Source: Marinomonas shanghaiensis
GTDB taxonomy: Bacteria; Pseudomonadota; Gammaproteobacteria; Pseudomonadales; Marinomonadaceae
Reading direction: 5' to 3'
NCBI RefSeq assembly: GCF_003259175.1
Contig: NZ_QGOK01000005.1
Location: 1 to 64,000, forward strand
DNA length: 64,000 nt
Position 1 is the stretch's first letter. The number at the start of each line of letters is the position of its first letter. The position numbers were made by a program, and so were the translations under genes. Under the pieces are notes generated by a model that searched no databases, was not told the DNA's origin, and saw nothing but the letters and a program-made list of their open reading frames with translations. Positions 44,343-54,623 of the stretch are shown piece by piece.

Positions 44343-45896
44343 TTAGAGCGATTCAATGTTTTTCAAGCACCATTCTGCTCTATGTAATACGGCGTGCTTT
44401 TGCGCGTCGTTCTGTTTGTCCCAGTTGCCGTAAATCATGCCGATGCGTGGGGTCGTGGCGAGACGTTCTCTATGCTTGACCATGAAACGCCAATATAAAC
44501 TGTTGAGTGGGCAAGATTCCTCGTTGGTTTTTTCTTTGACCTTATAGTGGCAATCGCCACAATAGTCGCTCATTTTTTGCATGTAACTGCCGCTTGCAGC
44601 ATAAGGCTTGGAAGCAATCCAGCCACCGTCAGCAAATTGGCTCATGCCGCGCGTGTTGGGGAGTTCCACCCATTCCAAGGCGTCAACATAAATGCCCAAA
44701 TACCATTCGTCGACTTGTTGTGGCGCAATTTCCGTTAACATGCAAAAGTTCCCTGTCACCATTAAACGCTGAATATGATGGGCATAGGCGTAATCGAGAG
44801 ATTGCCCAATGGCGCTGGCAAGACACTTCATTTTCGTTTGTCCATTCCAGAAATAGTGTGGCAAATCTCGTTCAGCATTAAGGGCATTTTGTTGTGCATA
44901 GTCCGGCATATTGATCCAATACATACCGCGCACATATTCGCGCCAACCGAGAATTTGTCTGACGAAGCCTTCGACTTGAGCAATGTCGATATGATCGTTT
45001 TCTTGATAAGCACTAATCGCGGCTTTAATAACATGTTTTGGGCTGATCAATTTCGCGTTAAGCGCAAACGACAGACGCGAATGATACAAGCTCCAACTGT
45101 GTGGTGTTTGGTTCGTCATGGCGTCTTGAAAACGACCAAAGTTTGGTAGCAAATGATCACAGAAAAAAGTCAATAAATTCAGCGCGTCTTGGCTGGTCAC
45201 AGGCCAAAGTAGGTGAGATTCTATCTTTCCAAGAGACGGAATGTGATGTCGTTGAAGACGCTCCAGCAAATGCGTCACATCATGCTGAAAACACAGCGGA
45301 GCTGGAATATCAGCTAGATCGTTTGTTTTGAGCTTATTGCGATTGGCGGTGTCATAGTTCCATTGGCCACCTTCTGGTTCTCTATCGCCTGCCATCAATA
45401 TGTTAAAACGCTGACGCATTTTGCGGTAAAAATGCTCCATACGAACCGTGTGTTTAGCTTGAAAGAAATTGGGGATTTCATTGAAGGGTAATAAAAAGTG
45501 TTCGCTATCGACCAGGCTGACAGTGGGCTTAGTCATGCCTGTGATCAGTGCTTGGTATTGCTGTAACACACGATATTCATCTGGACGTTGCAACTCGATA
45601 TGGTTGATGCCATGCTGCTCAGCCAGCCCCAATATCACGTCCTCTACGCTGTGTTTTTGAGTGTCGTCTAAGGTGAGATAGCATACCTGATGACCGTTTT
45701 CTTTTAGGGCATTAGCGAAGTGCTCCATGGCAAGAAAAAAGGCACAGAGCTTTTGAATGTGATGCTTAACGTAAGTCGCTTCCGGATGTAGCTCGGCGAT
45801 GACATACAATACGCCTTGGTCCTGTTGTTTGAACCAAGAGTGCGCTGCGTTTAACTGATCGCCAAGGATGAAACGTAAGGTGTGGTACTGAGTCAT
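44343..45896 (-). CDS. Iron-sulfur (6-4) photolyase-type protein (FeS-BCP)
   Basis: A 517-residue member of the bacterial cryptochrome/photolyase group that carries a 4Fe-4S cluster, like Agrobacterium PhrB. It begins [27 protein letters not shown], and the FAD domain ends with a Cys cluster: Cys in NFCMLTE, CGDC and a later CPLN, i.e. four Cys in the same order as PhrB. It would repair (6-4) pyrimidine photoproducts in light. It is the last gene of a three-gene run; its start overlaps the previous stop by four bases (ATGA). Confidence 0.9.
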   Translation of the reverse strand: MTQYHTLRFILGDQLNAAHSWFKQQDQGVLYVIAELHPEATYVKHHIQKLCAFFLAMEHFANALKENGHQVCYLTLDDTQKHSVEDVILGLAEQHGINHIELQRPDEYRVLQQYQALITGMTKPTVSLVDSEHFLLPFNEIPNFFQAKHTVRMEHFYRKMRQRFNILMAGDREPEGGQWNYDTANRNKLKTNDLADIPAPLCFQHDVTHLLERLQRHHIPSLGKIESHLLWPVTSQDALNLLTFFCDHLLPNFGRFQDAMTNQTPHSWSLYHSRLSFALNAKLISPKHVIKAAISAYQENDHIDIAQVEGFVRQILGWREYVRGMYWINMPDYAQQNALNAERDLPHYFWNGQTKMKCLASAIGQSLDYAYAHHIQRLMVTGNFCMLTEIAPQQVDEWYLGIYVDALEWVELPNTRGMSQFADGGWIASKPYAASGSYMQKMSDYCGDCHYKVKEKTNEESCPLNSLYWRFMVKHRERLATTPRIGMIYGNWDKQNDAQKHAVLHRAEWCLKNIESL

Positions 45897-47383
45897 GGGG
45901 ATCCTTTGGTTTTTTTAGATCGTTTAGAGGGTCTAACATGTGTGGCTAAGATACGTTGTTTTTCCTGTTTCACCTCAAATTGCTGACGATAGCCCCACAG
46001 TCTGTCTCTCGCTGCTTTTCCGGCTTCTATCAGAGGAACAATAGGGGCTGGGTAATCGACGCCAATTTGACATTGATATAAGGCTTCTTCCATGGGCGTC
46101 ATTTCCCAAGGGGCATGAACAAGGGGAGCGGGGACTTCTTTTAATTCTGGCACCCAACGATGTATAAATTCGCCATCGGGATCTTGCTCTTGGGCTTGTT
46201 TTAGTGGGTTGTAGATGCGTATCGTATTCGCGCCCGTGACGCCAGCTTGCATTTGAAATTGTGGGTAATGAATGCCGGGCTCAAAATCTAAAAACAGCTG
46301 TGCTAAATGATGCACTCCTCGTCGCCAATCAATGTTCATATGATGGCATAAAAAGCTCACCATCATGGCTCTCATGCGAAAATTCATATAACCCGTTACG
46401 TTGACGGCGCGCATGCACGCATCAATGAGCGGATAGCCAGTTTGGCCTTGTTGCCACGCCTGTAAATCGGCATCGACCTGTTCATCTTGGCGATAGGGGA
46501 AAGCATCATAGGCGCGATTGATTGGCCGAAACTCCATCGCGCATTCAGTTTCGAATTTTTGCATAAAATGGCAATGCCAATGCAATCGAGAACTTAAGGC
46601 AATGAGCGTTCGACGCCAGCCTGGTGTTTGCCAGCGAGACAATAGGTCTTGATAGACTTCTCTTAGGCTAATATTTCCCCAAGCCAAATAAGGTGATAGC
46701 CGAGTACAGGCGGAGCGACTACTCAGAGGGCTTGAAATGGAGCGATAATAATCCTTACCTCGGCCATGATAAAAGCTTTCTAACGTGCGCCAAGCCAGAG
46801 TGGGTCCGCCCGTTTGCATGCCTTTTTGAGGAGTCTTCCAGGATTCTGGCAAGGTTATGCTCGCTTGGTTTAATGGATACCAAGATAGGTGGCTGAGTTC
46901 GATGTCGACAATGGGCGAGCGCATCACTTTTTGCCAAGCATCGTCCCATGACACTCTATTTTTGAGCGCACGAATGACCGCGCCCGTTGGCGACTCTTGC
47001 CAATGAATATGGTTTTGTCTGCACCACTGTTTGATTTGTTTATCGCGCTGGAAGGTTCGCTCGATACCGATTTCTTCACTGCTGAACAGTTGATCGAATT
47101 GCGTTTGCTGGTGGAGATCAATCAGCGCTTCTAAGGCTTCTTGATACACAATACACAAACGCCCACCGACTTCAGCCAGTTGCTGATTGATGTCCTCTAA
47201 AGATTGCCATACAAAACGCCAATGGCGTACATCATAGTGCGGATCTGCCACCAAGCTTGGTTCAAAAACATACAGCACAATGAGCGGCCTATTTTGCGCG
47301 ATCGCATTCGCAAGCGGCTCATGGTCGGTAAGCCGCAGATCGCGTTTTAGCCAAACGACGACGGGGAGAGTAGATAACGACAT
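45893..47383 (-). CDS. DNA photolyase/cryptochrome family protein
   Basis: A 496-residue photolyase homologue: N-terminal Rossmann antenna domain ([20 protein letters not shown]) and C-terminal FAD domain with [74 protein letters not shown]. This differs from both neighbours and resembles the plant/bacterial class III or CryPro-like group; CPD repair is likely but not certain. A Lys/Arg-rich tail ([12 protein letters not shown]) ends the protein. Confidence 0.88.
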   Translation of the reverse strand: MSLSTLPVVVWLKRDLRLTDHEPLANAIAQNRPLIVLYVFEPSLVADPHYDVRHWRFVWQSLEDINQQLAEVGGRLCIVYQEALEALIDLHQQTQFDQLFSSEEIGIERTFQRDKQIKQWCRQNHIHWQESPTGAVIRALKNRVSWDDAWQKVMRSPIVDIELSHLSWYPLNQASITLPESWKTPQKGMQTGGPTLAWRTLESFYHGRGKDYYRSISSPLSSRSACTRLSPYLAWGNISLREVYQDLLSRWQTPGWRRTLIALSSRLHWHCHFMQKFETECAMEFRPINRAYDAFPYRQDEQVDADLQAWQQGQTGYPLIDACMRAVNVTGYMNFRMRAMMVSFLCHHMNIDWRRGVHHLAQLFLDFEPGIHYPQFQMQAGVTGANTIRIYNPLKQAQEQDPDGEFIHRWVPELKEVPAPLVHAPWEMTPMEEALYQCQIGVDYPAPIVPLIEAGKAARDRLWGYRQQFEVKQEKQRILATHVRPSKRSKKTKGSP

Positions 47384-48702
47384 TATGGATGAGGGTAAAT
47401 CGGCCAGTCGGCGGCGTCAACCGAGTCGAGTTGCGAGTCAAACTGCCCACCTTGCCATTTGTTGATGAAGCGGTGGTTCGGATCATATTGCTCGGTTTGC
47501 TTTTGCAAATTAAAGTGACGTCCACCTCTTGGGTCGGCACCAACACCCGCAATGTATTGCCAATTTCCCCAGTTTGAGCCGACATTGTAATCGATCAACT
47601 GTTCTTCAAAGTAAGCCGCGCCATAACGCCAATCTATGCCTAGCTCATAGATTAAACAGCTGGCAACAATTTGGCGACCACGGTTGCTCATGAAGCCCGT
47701 TTGATTGAGTTGTTTCATACAGGCATTTACCAAAGGATACGGCGTGTTGCCTTGACTCCATTTGCGAAAGCGTTCTGCATAATAGCTCCCTTGTGTTTGC
47801 TTGCCAGATAATCCACCGGGCAAGAAAAGCTGCTTGCCGTAACGGGTGGCGTACCAGTGAAAGTACTCGCGCCAAAGCAACTCAAAGTAAATCCAATAGG
47901 TGGATTCACTGGCACCGTGATCGCGCTCATAGACGTCGAGACTGGCTTTGATTTGTCGGGCGGATAAGCTGCCTTGTGCCAACCAAGGAGAGAACTTGGT
48001 GGAGTTTTCCCAGCCGTCTAATTTGTTGCGAGTTTCTTTGTAAAGACTGGGGAGGTTGGTTGAGAAATAGTCACTTAACTGATCCATTGCCGCTTGTTCG
48101 CCACCGGTGAAAGCACTATTTTCATTGACAGCGAGTGTTTGCCAAGGGCGGATTTTTTGAATAGTGAATAGGGCTTTAGGAGGAAGTTCCTCTAATGCTG
48201 GTAAAGGTGACAAGACATCAATGTTTTCTACTAAGCGGCGAAACTTAGAAAAGGAGACAGGCAGTTCGGTTATCTCAAAAGGCAGCTGAGAGGGCCTAAA
48301 CAAACTCAAATCATGCCCAATATGAATTCGAACGTCAGGAAACTGGTTAGCAATACGTTTTAGCGTTTGTTGTTCGTACCATCCACCATGATGGTTTCGA
48401 TATAAATGCGAGATAGGCACTTCGTTTAACAGTAAGTTTAAACTGGTTACCGCATCCATGGCGCTAATAAATAAGGTTTGCCCTAGTGCTTCTAGTTGCT
48501 GTGCTAAGCTTTGAAGCCCTTGCTCCAAAAAGCGTCGACGATTCATTGACATTCCTTGTGTAGCGTAGCGACTTGGGCGACTGTTATGGGGTTCATCGCA
48601 ATAGAGGCAAACAAGATGATCCACCTCTTGTGCAGCCTGCCACAACATATCTTGATCCGCACAACGCAGATCCTCTCCAAACCACATTACACCCACTTTC
48701 AT
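47383..48702 (-). CDS. DASH family cryptochrome
   Basis: A 439-residue Cry-DASH protein, first in the photolyase run. It shows the family end [14 protein letters not shown], with [11 protein letters not shown] in the antenna region and [44 protein letters not shown] in the FAD domain. Cry-DASH enzymes repair CPDs in single-stranded DNA or loops and may act in light signalling. Its stop overlaps the next start by one base (TAATG). Confidence 0.92.
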   Translation of the reverse strand: MKVGVMWFGEDLRCADQDMLWQAAQEVDHLVCLYCDEPHNSRPSRYATQGMSMNRRRFLEQGLQSLAQQLEALGQTLFISAMDAVTSLNLLLNEVPISHLYRNHHGGWYEQQTLKRIANQFPDVRIHIGHDLSLFRPSQLPFEITELPVSFSKFRRLVENIDVLSPLPALEELPPKALFTIQKIRPWQTLAVNENSAFTGGEQAAMDQLSDYFSTNLPSLYKETRNKLDGWENSTKFSPWLAQGSLSARQIKASLDVYERDHGASESTYWIYFELLWREYFHWYATRYGKQLFLPGGLSGKQTQGSYYAERFRKWSQGNTPYPLVNACMKQLNQTGFMSNRGRQIVASCLIYELGIDWRYGAAYFEEQLIDYNVGSNWGNWQYIAGVGADPRGGRHFNLQKQTEQYDPNHRFINKWQGGQFDSQLDSVDAADWPIYPHP

Positions 48703-48806
48703 TGTCTTCTTCCCATCGCCTTTTTTTACGTAAGCTTAGTACGTATTGAAGAGATAATTAGATTGTTTTAAATCGTTTTTTTTGTTTTTCGCGCCGCCAA
48801 CACAGA

Positions 48807-48826
48807 AAAAATAAGTGCTTATTTTT
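48807..48826. other. AT-rich palindrome between photolyase and yjdM
   Basis: AAAAATAAG-TG-CTTATTTTT has 9-bp perfect arms in the gap between the divergent photolyase and yjdM genes. It could be an operator or a weak terminator; a TATAAT follows 34 bases later. Confidence 0.35.
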
Positions 48827-48906
48827 ACGTGATCATAAAAACCATATCAAAAATAAGGTTATAATAGGCGAAATTTTTCTGTCAACGTCAAAGGTAGCGA
48901 TAAACA

Positions 48907-49248
48907 ATGAGTCTTCCAAATTGCCCACAGTGTAACTCTTCTTATGTATACGAAGATCAAGCCATGCTGATTTGCCCTGAGTGTGCGCACGAATGGAACC
49001 CGAATGAAGCCGTGGTGGACGAAGCAGCGCTTATTATCAAGGACATGGGCGGCAACGTGTTGCAAGAAGGTGACAAGGTGACTTTGGCGAAAGACCTAAA
49101 AGTAAAAGGGTCTTCTCAAGTGCTAAAAATTGGCACCAAAGCGACGATTAAACGTCTTGTTGATGGCGATCACGATATTGACTGCAAGTTAGATGGTGGC
49201 GGTGAAATGATGCTGAAATCTCAATTTGTGAAAAAATCAAACATCTAA
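48907..49248 (+). CDS. yjdM: PhnA/YjdM family zinc-ribbon protein
   Basis: A 113-residue protein with an N-terminal zinc ribbon ([28 protein letters not shown], two CxxC) and a conserved C-terminal SH3-like part ([35 protein letters not shown]). It was once named alkylphosphonate utilisation protein, but its function is not settled. A terminator follows at 49295. Confidence 0.92.
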   Translation: MSLPNCPQCNSSYVYEDQAMLICPECAHEWNPNEAVVDEAALIIKDMGGNVLQEGDKVTLAKDLKVKGSSQVLKIGTKATIKRLVDGDHDIDCKLDGGGEMMLKSQFVKKSNI

Positions 49249-49294
49249 ACGGCGAACAACCCGTTCGACGATATTGATAATACATAGATAAAAC

Positions 49295-49328
49295 AAAAAT
49301 GCCCTCTAGCCAGAAGGCATTTTTTTTG
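49295..49328 (+). terminator. Terminator after yjdM
   Basis: AATGCC-CT-CTAGCCAG-AA-GGCATT with long A and T runs on either side, about 50 bases past the stop. Confidence 0.8.
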
Positions 49329-49461
49329 TGTTTTTATAGGTGTTTAGATTCTTTTTGTCTTCGCAATGCATAGCTGGTTTTTATTTGCTTAGCGGTTTAT
49401 GCTGCCAGCCCTTGGTTGATGTTTAGTCAATCATGACTCTTTCTAAAAGGTGATGGATACT

Positions 49462-51096
49462 ATGTTTAGCCAACTTAAAATTTCTCAGCGTTTGGGGTTA
49501 GGGTTTGCTTTTATCTTTGCTCTGCTCTTGCTTATTTCAGTGGTGGGCATGCAACGTGTTAACGTGATTGATAACACATTAACGAGTGTGCGTGATGGCG
49601 CCACGTTAAAGCAGCGTTATGCCATTAACTTTCGTGGTAGTGTTCACGATAGAGCCATTGCGGTGCGTGATGTGGTGTTGGCATCGGATCCCGCGCGTTT
49701 AAATCAAGAGCTCACATTAATCAGGGACCTAGATTCGTTTTATCAGCAGTCGTCGAAGTCCATGAGCCAACTCATGTTGTCTGATGCTTCTACAGTAGAG
49801 CGAACCCTGTTAAAAGCGATTCAAGACATCGAAGTAACCACACAGAAGTCGACGAAAGCACTGTTGGATTTGGCTCAACAAGGTAACACAAGCACTGCGA
49901 CTCAACTTTTAATGCAAGAAGTGTCTCCTGGTTATACTGAATGGCTAAAACGCATAAACGCTTTTATTGATCATCAAGAAGAAGTCATTAATAACGACAT
50001 TGGTATCGTAATGAAGGTTGCCAGCACCTTTGTTAATTTAATGCTTGTGGTGACTCTTATCGCGGCGGTGTTTAGTGTCTTGGTGGCGATTGCTTTGATT
50101 CGCAGCATACAAGCGCGAATTGGCGGAGAACCTGAAGACGTTGCCGCGTTGGTGCAGCGAATTGCTGATGGCAATCTGAATGTCACAATAGAAACACACT
50201 ATCCGAATAGTATGATTGGCAGCGTACGGACCATGGTGTCGCGCTTGCAGCAAATCATCCTAGACGTGCGCAGTGCCGCTGATGAACTTGGCATTGCCTC
50301 GTCTGAACTAAACAGCACCGCAAGTGAAAACAACCGTCGTCTTCGTCAGCAATCTTCCGATACCACACAGATGGCGGCCGCGATTAACGAAATGTCTGCC
50401 TCTGTTTCTGAGGTCGCCGGACATGCTGGCCACGCTGCTGAAGCCACACAAAAAGTGGATCGAGAAGTAGAAAGCGGTAATACCAAAGTAAATGCCACTG
50501 CAGAAGCCATTGTGCACTTGTCAGAAACCTTAGAGTTAGCGTCAAAAACGGTTGAGAAAGTCTCCGTTGATAGCGGCAATATTGAAAAAATCACCGACGT
50601 TATCAGCGCCATCGCAGAACAGACGAATTTATTGGCGTTGAACGCTGCCATTGAAGCGGCGCGAGCCGGTGAACATGGCCGCGGCTTTGCGGTTGTGGCG
50701 GATGAAGTGCGTTCGTTGGCGACACGGACACAGCAGTCGACCAGCGAAATCAGCAACATGATTGTTCGCCTACAAGAAGGATCCAGCAAAGCCGCTGAGA
50801 TCATGAACACCAGCCGTGAGCGAGCACAAAAAACCGTTGAACAGACTCAAGAGGCTCGTGCTGCCTTGGCGAGCATTCGGACTGAGGTCATGGCAATTAA
50901 TGATATGAACACACAAATTGCCCAAACGTCCGCGGAGCAAGAGCGTGTGGCGGAAGACATGAACCTCAATATTACTCGCGTTCATGAAGCCACCATGGAA
51001 AGTGCTGCTGGTTCTGAACACGTGGCTCAATCGAGTGAACGCCTTGCGCAATTATCGAAGAAACTGACCACAAAAGTCAGCTTTTTCAAGGTGTAA
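49462..51096 (+). CDS. Methyl-accepting chemotaxis protein
   Basis: Start ATG 49462 ([11 protein letters not shown]) lies 11 bases from AAAAGG; GTG 49450 and ATG 49453 are too close to it. The 544-residue receptor has TM1 near 10-30, periplasmic four-helix-bundle domain, TM2 near 190-215, HAMP ([21 protein letters not shown]) and tip [39 protein letters not shown]. Ligand unknown. A strong terminator follows. Confidence 0.93.
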   Translation: MFSQLKISQRLGLGFAFIFALLLLISVVGMQRVNVIDNTLTSVRDGATLKQRYAINFRGSVHDRAIAVRDVVLASDPARLNQELTLIRDLDSFYQQSSKSMSQLMLSDASTVERTLLKAIQDIEVTTQKSTKALLDLAQQGNTSTATQLLMQEVSPGYTEWLKRINAFIDHQEEVINNDIGIVMKVASTFVNLMLVVTLIAAVFSVLVAIALIRSIQARIGGEPEDVAALVQRIADGNLNVTIETHYPNSMIGSVRTMVSRLQQIILDVRSAADELGIASSELNSTASENNRRLRQQSSDTTQMAAAINEMSASVSEVAGHAGHAAEATQKVDREVESGNTKVNATAEAIVHLSETLELASKTVEKVSVDSGNIEKITDVISAIAEQTNLLALNAAIEAARAGEHGRGFAVVADEVRSLATRTQQSTSEISNMIVRLQEGSSKAAEIMNTSRERAQKTVEQTQEARAALASIRTEVMAINDMNTQIAQTSAEQERVAEDMNLNITRVHEATMESAAGSEHVAQSSERLAQLSKKLTTKVSFFKV

Positions 51097-51130
51097 GCCT
51101 ATTTTAGAATAGGACAGCGATCGTAACGAT

Positions 51131-51167
51131 AAAGGGCCTTTGCATTGCTAAGGCCCTTTTTTTTTAA
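51131..51167 (+). terminator. Terminator after chemoreceptor
   Basis: AAAGGGCCTT-TGCATTGCT-AAGGCCCTTT is a strong GC-rich stem followed by nine T residues. Confidence 0.92.
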
Positions 51168-51206
51168 GTGGGTGAAAGCTTTAATTTGACGTTGCAAAGA
51201 ACACGA

Positions 51207-51485
51207 TTATTCGTATTTATTTAAGACCTTCGCTTTAAAAATATAACTGCCAAACGGCACCAACGACGCAATGAATCCTATCAAGGCGTGTTTTGACGAT
51301 ACCCCATATCGAGACACACTTAACATCAAAAGAATGTTAAACAAAATAAACAATCCACCATGAATCGGTCCAATAACGCTCACATACTCAGGCATGTCCA
51401 TCAGGCGTTTTAATGGCACGGCAATGAAAAGCAACAATAAAAGCGACGTGCCTTCTAAAATGGAGATAAAACGTAACATTTTCAT
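51207..51485 (-). CDS. DUF3817 membrane protein
   Basis: A 92-residue protein with three hydrophobic helices (FISILEGTSLLLLLFIAVPLK, then GPIHGGLFILFNILLML, then LIGFIASLVPFGSYIF), matching DUF3817. Function is unknown. Start ATG 51485. Confidence 0.8.
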   Translation of the reverse strand: MKMLRFISILEGTSLLLLLFIAVPLKRLMDMPEYVSVIGPIHGGLFILFNILLMLSVSRYGVSSKHALIGFIASLVPFGSYIFKAKVLNKYE

Positions 51486-51637
51486 ACTATGTCTCTTTAT
51501 TGAAGTGTGTTTAAAAAATGCATTCAGCGCTCATAAGACCCCAGAATAGCATTTTAATTTCATTCCAAGGTTGGTTATTTAAAGAGTGGAATCATGTAAG
51601 CAGAGTCATTCATTGAATGACATCGAGAGTATTCACT

Positions 51638-51961
51638 TCATTGCTTATTTTCAGCCCATTTTAGTAGGGCGTCTAGAGCAGGGCAAAGTTCCTGCCCCCA
51701 GTCCGTTAAACGATATTCTACTTTTGGTGGAACTTGATGATAAATGGTTCGTGTGACGATTCCATCCGCTTCCATTTGACGAAGCTGTTGAATGAGCATT
51801 TTCTGAGTGATGGCAGGAATGGCTTTTTCTAATTCAGAGAAGCGTTTTACTTGTCCGCCAAAGAGATGGAAGAGGATGACCAACTTCCATTTTCCTTCCA
51901 GAATCTTTAGTACTTGCTCTACGCCATCGGCTGCAGAAGCTGGCGTCCATTTTTTTGTCAT
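51638..51961 (-). CDS. HxlR family transcriptional regulator
   Basis: A 107-residue winged-helix regulator with the HxlR pattern: VLKILEGKWKLVILFHLFGGQVKRFSELEKAIPAITQKMLIQQLRQMEADGIV. It is divergent from the NTF2-like/SDR pair and a palindrome in between is a likely operator. Relatives such as YodB and QorR respond to quinones, aldehydes or other electrophiles through Cys; only one Cys (near the C-terminus, in LCPALD) is present here. Confidence 0.92.
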   Translation of the reverse strand: MTKKWTPASAADGVEQVLKILEGKWKLVILFHLFGGQVKRFSELEKAIPAITQKMLIQQLRQMEADGIVTRTIYHQVPPKVEYRLTDWGQELCPALDALLKWAENKQ

Positions 51962-51994
51962 TTTTTTATGGCCTTAGCCCTTATGAGATCAAAA

Positions 51995-52012
51995 ACTTAC
52001 TTCAGAGTAAGT
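51995..52012. promoter_or_regulatory. Candidate HxlR operator
   Basis: ACTTACT-TCAG-AGTAAGT, perfect 7-bp arms, 34 bases upstream of the HxlR start codon and about 105 before the NTF2-like gene. The AGTAAGT half-sites match the style of HxlR operators (e.g. TACTTAC...GTAAGTA of QorR-type sites). Confidence 0.75.
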
Positions 52013-52117
52013 ACCCTACTTTTTTGTCGGTTCTTGTTTTCCAGATAGCTTAACGCCATTCTTTTCAGACAGCAATTTGGCGTGTTCTAAGCAACTGACT
52101 TTAAGTAAAGGAGTTTT

Positions 52118-52447
52118 ATGATGACTATTGATCTTCCAAAACCAATCGCAAACTATTTCCAAGCAGATAAAGGGGATGGTGAGGCGATTGTCGCCTGTTT
52201 TTCCGATGCGGCAGTGGTAAAAGATGAAGGGCAGACCCATACGGGATTGGACGCAATAAAACAGTGGAAAGCGAGTGCATCGACGAAATATACCTATACG
52301 GTTGAACCGCAGTCATTACGTGAAAGCGCAGAGCAAACGATAGTCACGGGTTTAGTGACAGGGAACTTTCCTGGGAGCCCTGTGAATCTTCAATACGCTT
52401 TCACGCTGGATGGCGACAAAATCACCGCACTGGAGATCTCCTTATGA
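52118..52447 (+). CDS. NTF2-like/SnoaL-fold protein
   Basis: A 109-residue single-domain protein of the NTF2-like (SnoaL) fold (YFQADKGDGEAIVACFSDAAVVKDEGQTHTGLDAIKQWKA). It may be an isomerase or binding domain; relatives have varied roles. Start ATG 52118 has AAAGGAG upstream and its stop overlaps the SDR start by four bases, so the two are translationally coupled and may act on the same substrate. Confidence 0.85.
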   Translation: MMTIDLPKPIANYFQADKGDGEAIVACFSDAAVVKDEGQTHTGLDAIKQWKASASTKYTYTVEPQSLRESAEQTIVTGLVTGNFPGSPVNLQYAFTLDGDKITALEISL

Positions 52448-53226
52448 GTTTTGATCTTGAGTTAAATGGGCGTATCGCTTTGGTTACTGGCGGAACTAAG
52501 GGCTTGGGAGCGGCAGTCGTTGAGTCGTTACATGGCGCGGGAGTGCATGTGATTGCCGTGGCTCGTTCTGTTCCTAAAGACGCTCTAGAAGGCATTTCAT
52601 ACATAGAAGGGGATTTGCTGACGGCAGCGGGTTGTAGCGCGCTAGTAAACACCGTATTGGATAAGTTTGGTGGTGTTGATATTGTTGTCAATGTGCTGGG
52701 CGGCTCAAGTGCTCCCAGTGGCGGTTTTGCCGCGCTTGATGAGCAAGAGTGGGAAAATGCATTGAGTCAAAATTTACTGTCTGCGGTACGCATTGACAGA
52801 GGATTATTGCCCTCGATGATAGCAAAAGGCTCAGGTGTTATTGTTCATGTCACATCGATACAGAACAAACTTCCCTTGCCAGAATCGACCACCGCTTATG
52901 CCGCAGCCAAAGCGGCGTTATCCACTTACAGTAAAAGCTTATCGAAAGAAGTGGCGCCAAAAGGCGTTCGCGTTGTGCGTGTTTCCCCCGGTTGGATAGA
53001 AACAGAAGCATCGGTGCGACTCGCTGAGCGGCTTGCGGATCATGCCGGTACAGATTATGAAGGAGGTAAAAAGATTATTATGGAAGCGCTCGGTGGCATT
53101 CCTTTAGGGCGTCCAGCACAACCTTCGGAAGTGGCGGATTTAATCACTTTTCTAGTGTCAGCGAGGGCGTCCTCTATCACAGGTACGGAATACATTATTG
53201 ATGGCGGCACCGTGCCTACGGCCTAA
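52444..53226 (+). CDS. Short-chain dehydrogenase/reductase
   Basis: A 260-residue SDR: NAD(P)-binding TGGTKGLGAAV, NVLGG, catalytic Ser in HVTSIQNK, and the YAAAKAAL catalytic Tyr/Lys with the usual PGWIET afterwards, ending GTEYIIDGGTVPTA. It oxidises or reduces a small carbonyl/alcohol; substrate unknown. It follows the NTF2-like gene with coupled translation and is expected to be under the HxlR regulator, suggesting detoxification of a quinone or aldehyde-like compound. Confidence 0.92.
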   Translation: MSFDLELNGRIALVTGGTKGLGAAVVESLHGAGVHVIAVARSVPKDALEGISYIEGDLLTAAGCSALVNTVLDKFGGVDIVVNVLGGSSAPSGGFAALDEQEWENALSQNLLSAVRIDRGLLPSMIAKGSGVIVHVTSIQNKLPLPESTTAYAAAKAALSTYSKSLSKEVAPKGVRVVRVSPGWIETEASVRLAERLADHAGTDYEGGKKIIMEALGGIPLGRPAQPSEVADLITFLVSARASSITGTEYIIDGGTVPTA

Positions 53227-53262
53227 AAGCTTTGCTCATCATTTTTACTTAAGGCAAAACAA

Positions 53263-53293
53263 AAAACGCCCGTATGATCGATAGGGCGTTTTC
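53263..53293. terminator. Terminator after SDR
   Basis: AAAACGCCC-GTATGATCGATA-GGGCGTTTT forms a 9-bp stem with A and T tails, about 40 bases past the SDR stop. Confidence 0.85.
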
Positions 53294-53537
53294 TCATACG
53301 CTTGAATTGCTTTTCTGTATCCATGATGTTGTGGATGCTTCATAGGCGCCACTTTAATTACGGATGGCTCTATCAGTCCAATGAAACAGGCATTCTTATC
53401 ATTATTCATACTATACAAAGCTGTCTTTTTCATGGTGTTGAAATAAGGAAAAAGTAAAAATAGCTTTGAGTTGTAATTAAATGGGTGTTTAATAAAAATG
53501 TCACATTTACTGGTTATACACAAAAGGAGAGTTTTTT
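53294..53537. other. Gene-free stretch before acid phosphatase
   Basis: With the terminator, 311 bases lack a supported gene. A minus-strand frame of 92 codons covers it but runs through the terminator and has no ribosome site. The remaining sequence is AT-rich; the only recognisable signal is the AAAGGAGAG ribosome site just before the phosphatase start. Confidence 0.6.
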
Positions 53538-54290
53538 ATGGGAAAAATCACCGCATCTATTCTTGTCGCCTTACCACTATTGAGCAGTGTTACCTTTGCC
53601 GCTGAAGATATGACTTGTGCACCGAAAGAATACACTATGGCGCTGCGTTATCAGCAACAATCTGCCGAAGTGATGGCGCTCCAGCTACAGGCCTATCAGT
53701 TTGCGACACAGCGTTTTATCCAGCTTTTAGCGAATCATCATTCCGATAAAAAACCGGCTGTGATGTTGGATCTTGATGAAACCGTGATAGATAACACGCC
53801 TTTATTGATTAGAGATGTAAATAACTGCCACGATTATACTTCTTGGGATACTTGGAGCGATTGGGAGCAAAAAGGCGAACCGACCTTGATTCCAGGCGCA
53901 AAAGATTTTATTGATTTTGTCACACAGCAGGGCGTGAAAATTTACTATATCTCAGATCGCTTTCAAGAGAACAAAGCCGACACGCTTAAGACACTGAAGA
54001 AGCTCAATATTGCCCAAGTGAGCAGTGACAATGTGTTGCTGTATACAGAGTCGAAAGAAACACGTCGTGATGTCGTGCGCAAAGAACACGATATTCTTAT
54101 GTTGATAGGTGACAGCCTGCATGATTTTGCTGCCGAGTTTAAAAATAAGGAATCGACAGAGTACCAACGTGGTCTAGTTGCCAAAGAAGCCAAGCATTTT
54201 GGTAACGACTGGATCGTTATGCCAAATGCCTCATATGGCTCTTGGTCGAAGTCTGAACTAAAAACATGGGATGAAAAAGCCGTTAAATAA
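53538..54290 (+). CDS. Class C acid phosphatase / 5'-nucleotidase, e(P4) type
   Basis: A 250-residue HAD (subclass IIIB) phosphatase exported by a signal peptide (MGKITASILVALPLLSSVTFA). The signal lacks a lipobox Cys, so unlike Haemophilus e(P4) it is soluble in the periplasm. Catalytic DLDETVIDNTP (DxDxT), YYISDR and LIGDSLHDFAAEF are present. It removes phosphate from nucleotides such as NMN or nucleoside monophosphates at the cell surface. Start ATG 53538 has AAAGGAGAG upstream; a terminator follows. Confidence 0.9.
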   Translation: MGKITASILVALPLLSSVTFAAEDMTCAPKEYTMALRYQQQSAEVMALQLQAYQFATQRFIQLLANHHSDKKPAVMLDLDETVIDNTPLLIRDVNNCHDYTSWDTWSDWEQKGEPTLIPGAKDFIDFVTQQGVKIYYISDRFQENKADTLKTLKKLNIAQVSSDNVLLYTESKETRRDVVRKEHDILMLIGDSLHDFAAEFKNKESTEYQRGLVAKEAKHFGNDWIVMPNASYGSWSKSELKTWDEKAVK

Positions 54291-54306
54291 CGCTGAATAG
54301 AGCATG

Positions 54307-54343
54307 AAAAGCCAATACGAATTGAGGCTTGTATTGGCTTTTC
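54307..54343. terminator. Terminator between phosphatase and antitoxin
   Basis: AAAAGCCAATAC and GTATTGGCTTTT form a 12-bp stem with a 12-base loop between two convergent genes, usable from both directions. The antitoxin stop lies at its right edge. Confidence 0.88.
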
Positions 54344-54623
54344 AGACCAGCTCTAATTTTAGCTTTTTACCTAACACTTTCGCGGCGTTATCCAAGGTAT
54401 GCAGCGTGACAGACGTATTGTTTGGATCCAAAAGTCTATCCAATCCAGAGCGACTTGTTTTCATCAACTTCGCCATTTTTGTTTTGGATAAATGTTCGTT
54501 TTCAATCTTTTGCTGAATCTGCCAAGCTACCACTCGTTTTATAGCCACAGCGTTGGTTTCAGCTAAGATTCCTTCCTCTTGAAGGAACTCATCAAAGGAA
54601 GAACCAATGTGTTTGTTAGTCAT
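54342..54623 (-). CDS. higA: HigA-like antitoxin (XRE-type HTH)
   Basis: Start ATG 54623 (GTG 54635 possible) gives 93 residues. The C-terminal half holds a helix-turn-helix (IENEHLSKTKMAKLMKTSRSGLDRLLDPNN, then TLHTLDNAAKVLGKKL) of the type found in HigA antitoxins. It is translated 8 bases overlapping the toxin stop, toxin first, the usual higBA order. It should bind and neutralise the toxin and repress the pair at the palindrome 54983-54998. Confidence 0.88.
   Translation of the reverse strand: MTNKHIGSSFDEFLQEEGILAETNAVAIKRVVAWQIQQKIENEHLSKTKMAKLMKTSRSGLDRLLDPNNTSVTLHTLDNAAKVLGKKLKLELV

Noticed and set aside
52016..52240. Minus-strand 74-codon frame across the HxlR/NTF2 intergenic region
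   Set aside because: It overlaps the start of the NTF2-like gene on the opposite strand, and has no ribosome site.
53245..53523. Minus-strand 92-codon open frame between SDR and acid phosphatase
   Set aside because: It runs through the SDR terminator hairpin, lacks a ribosome-binding site, and its composition does not resemble a known protein.
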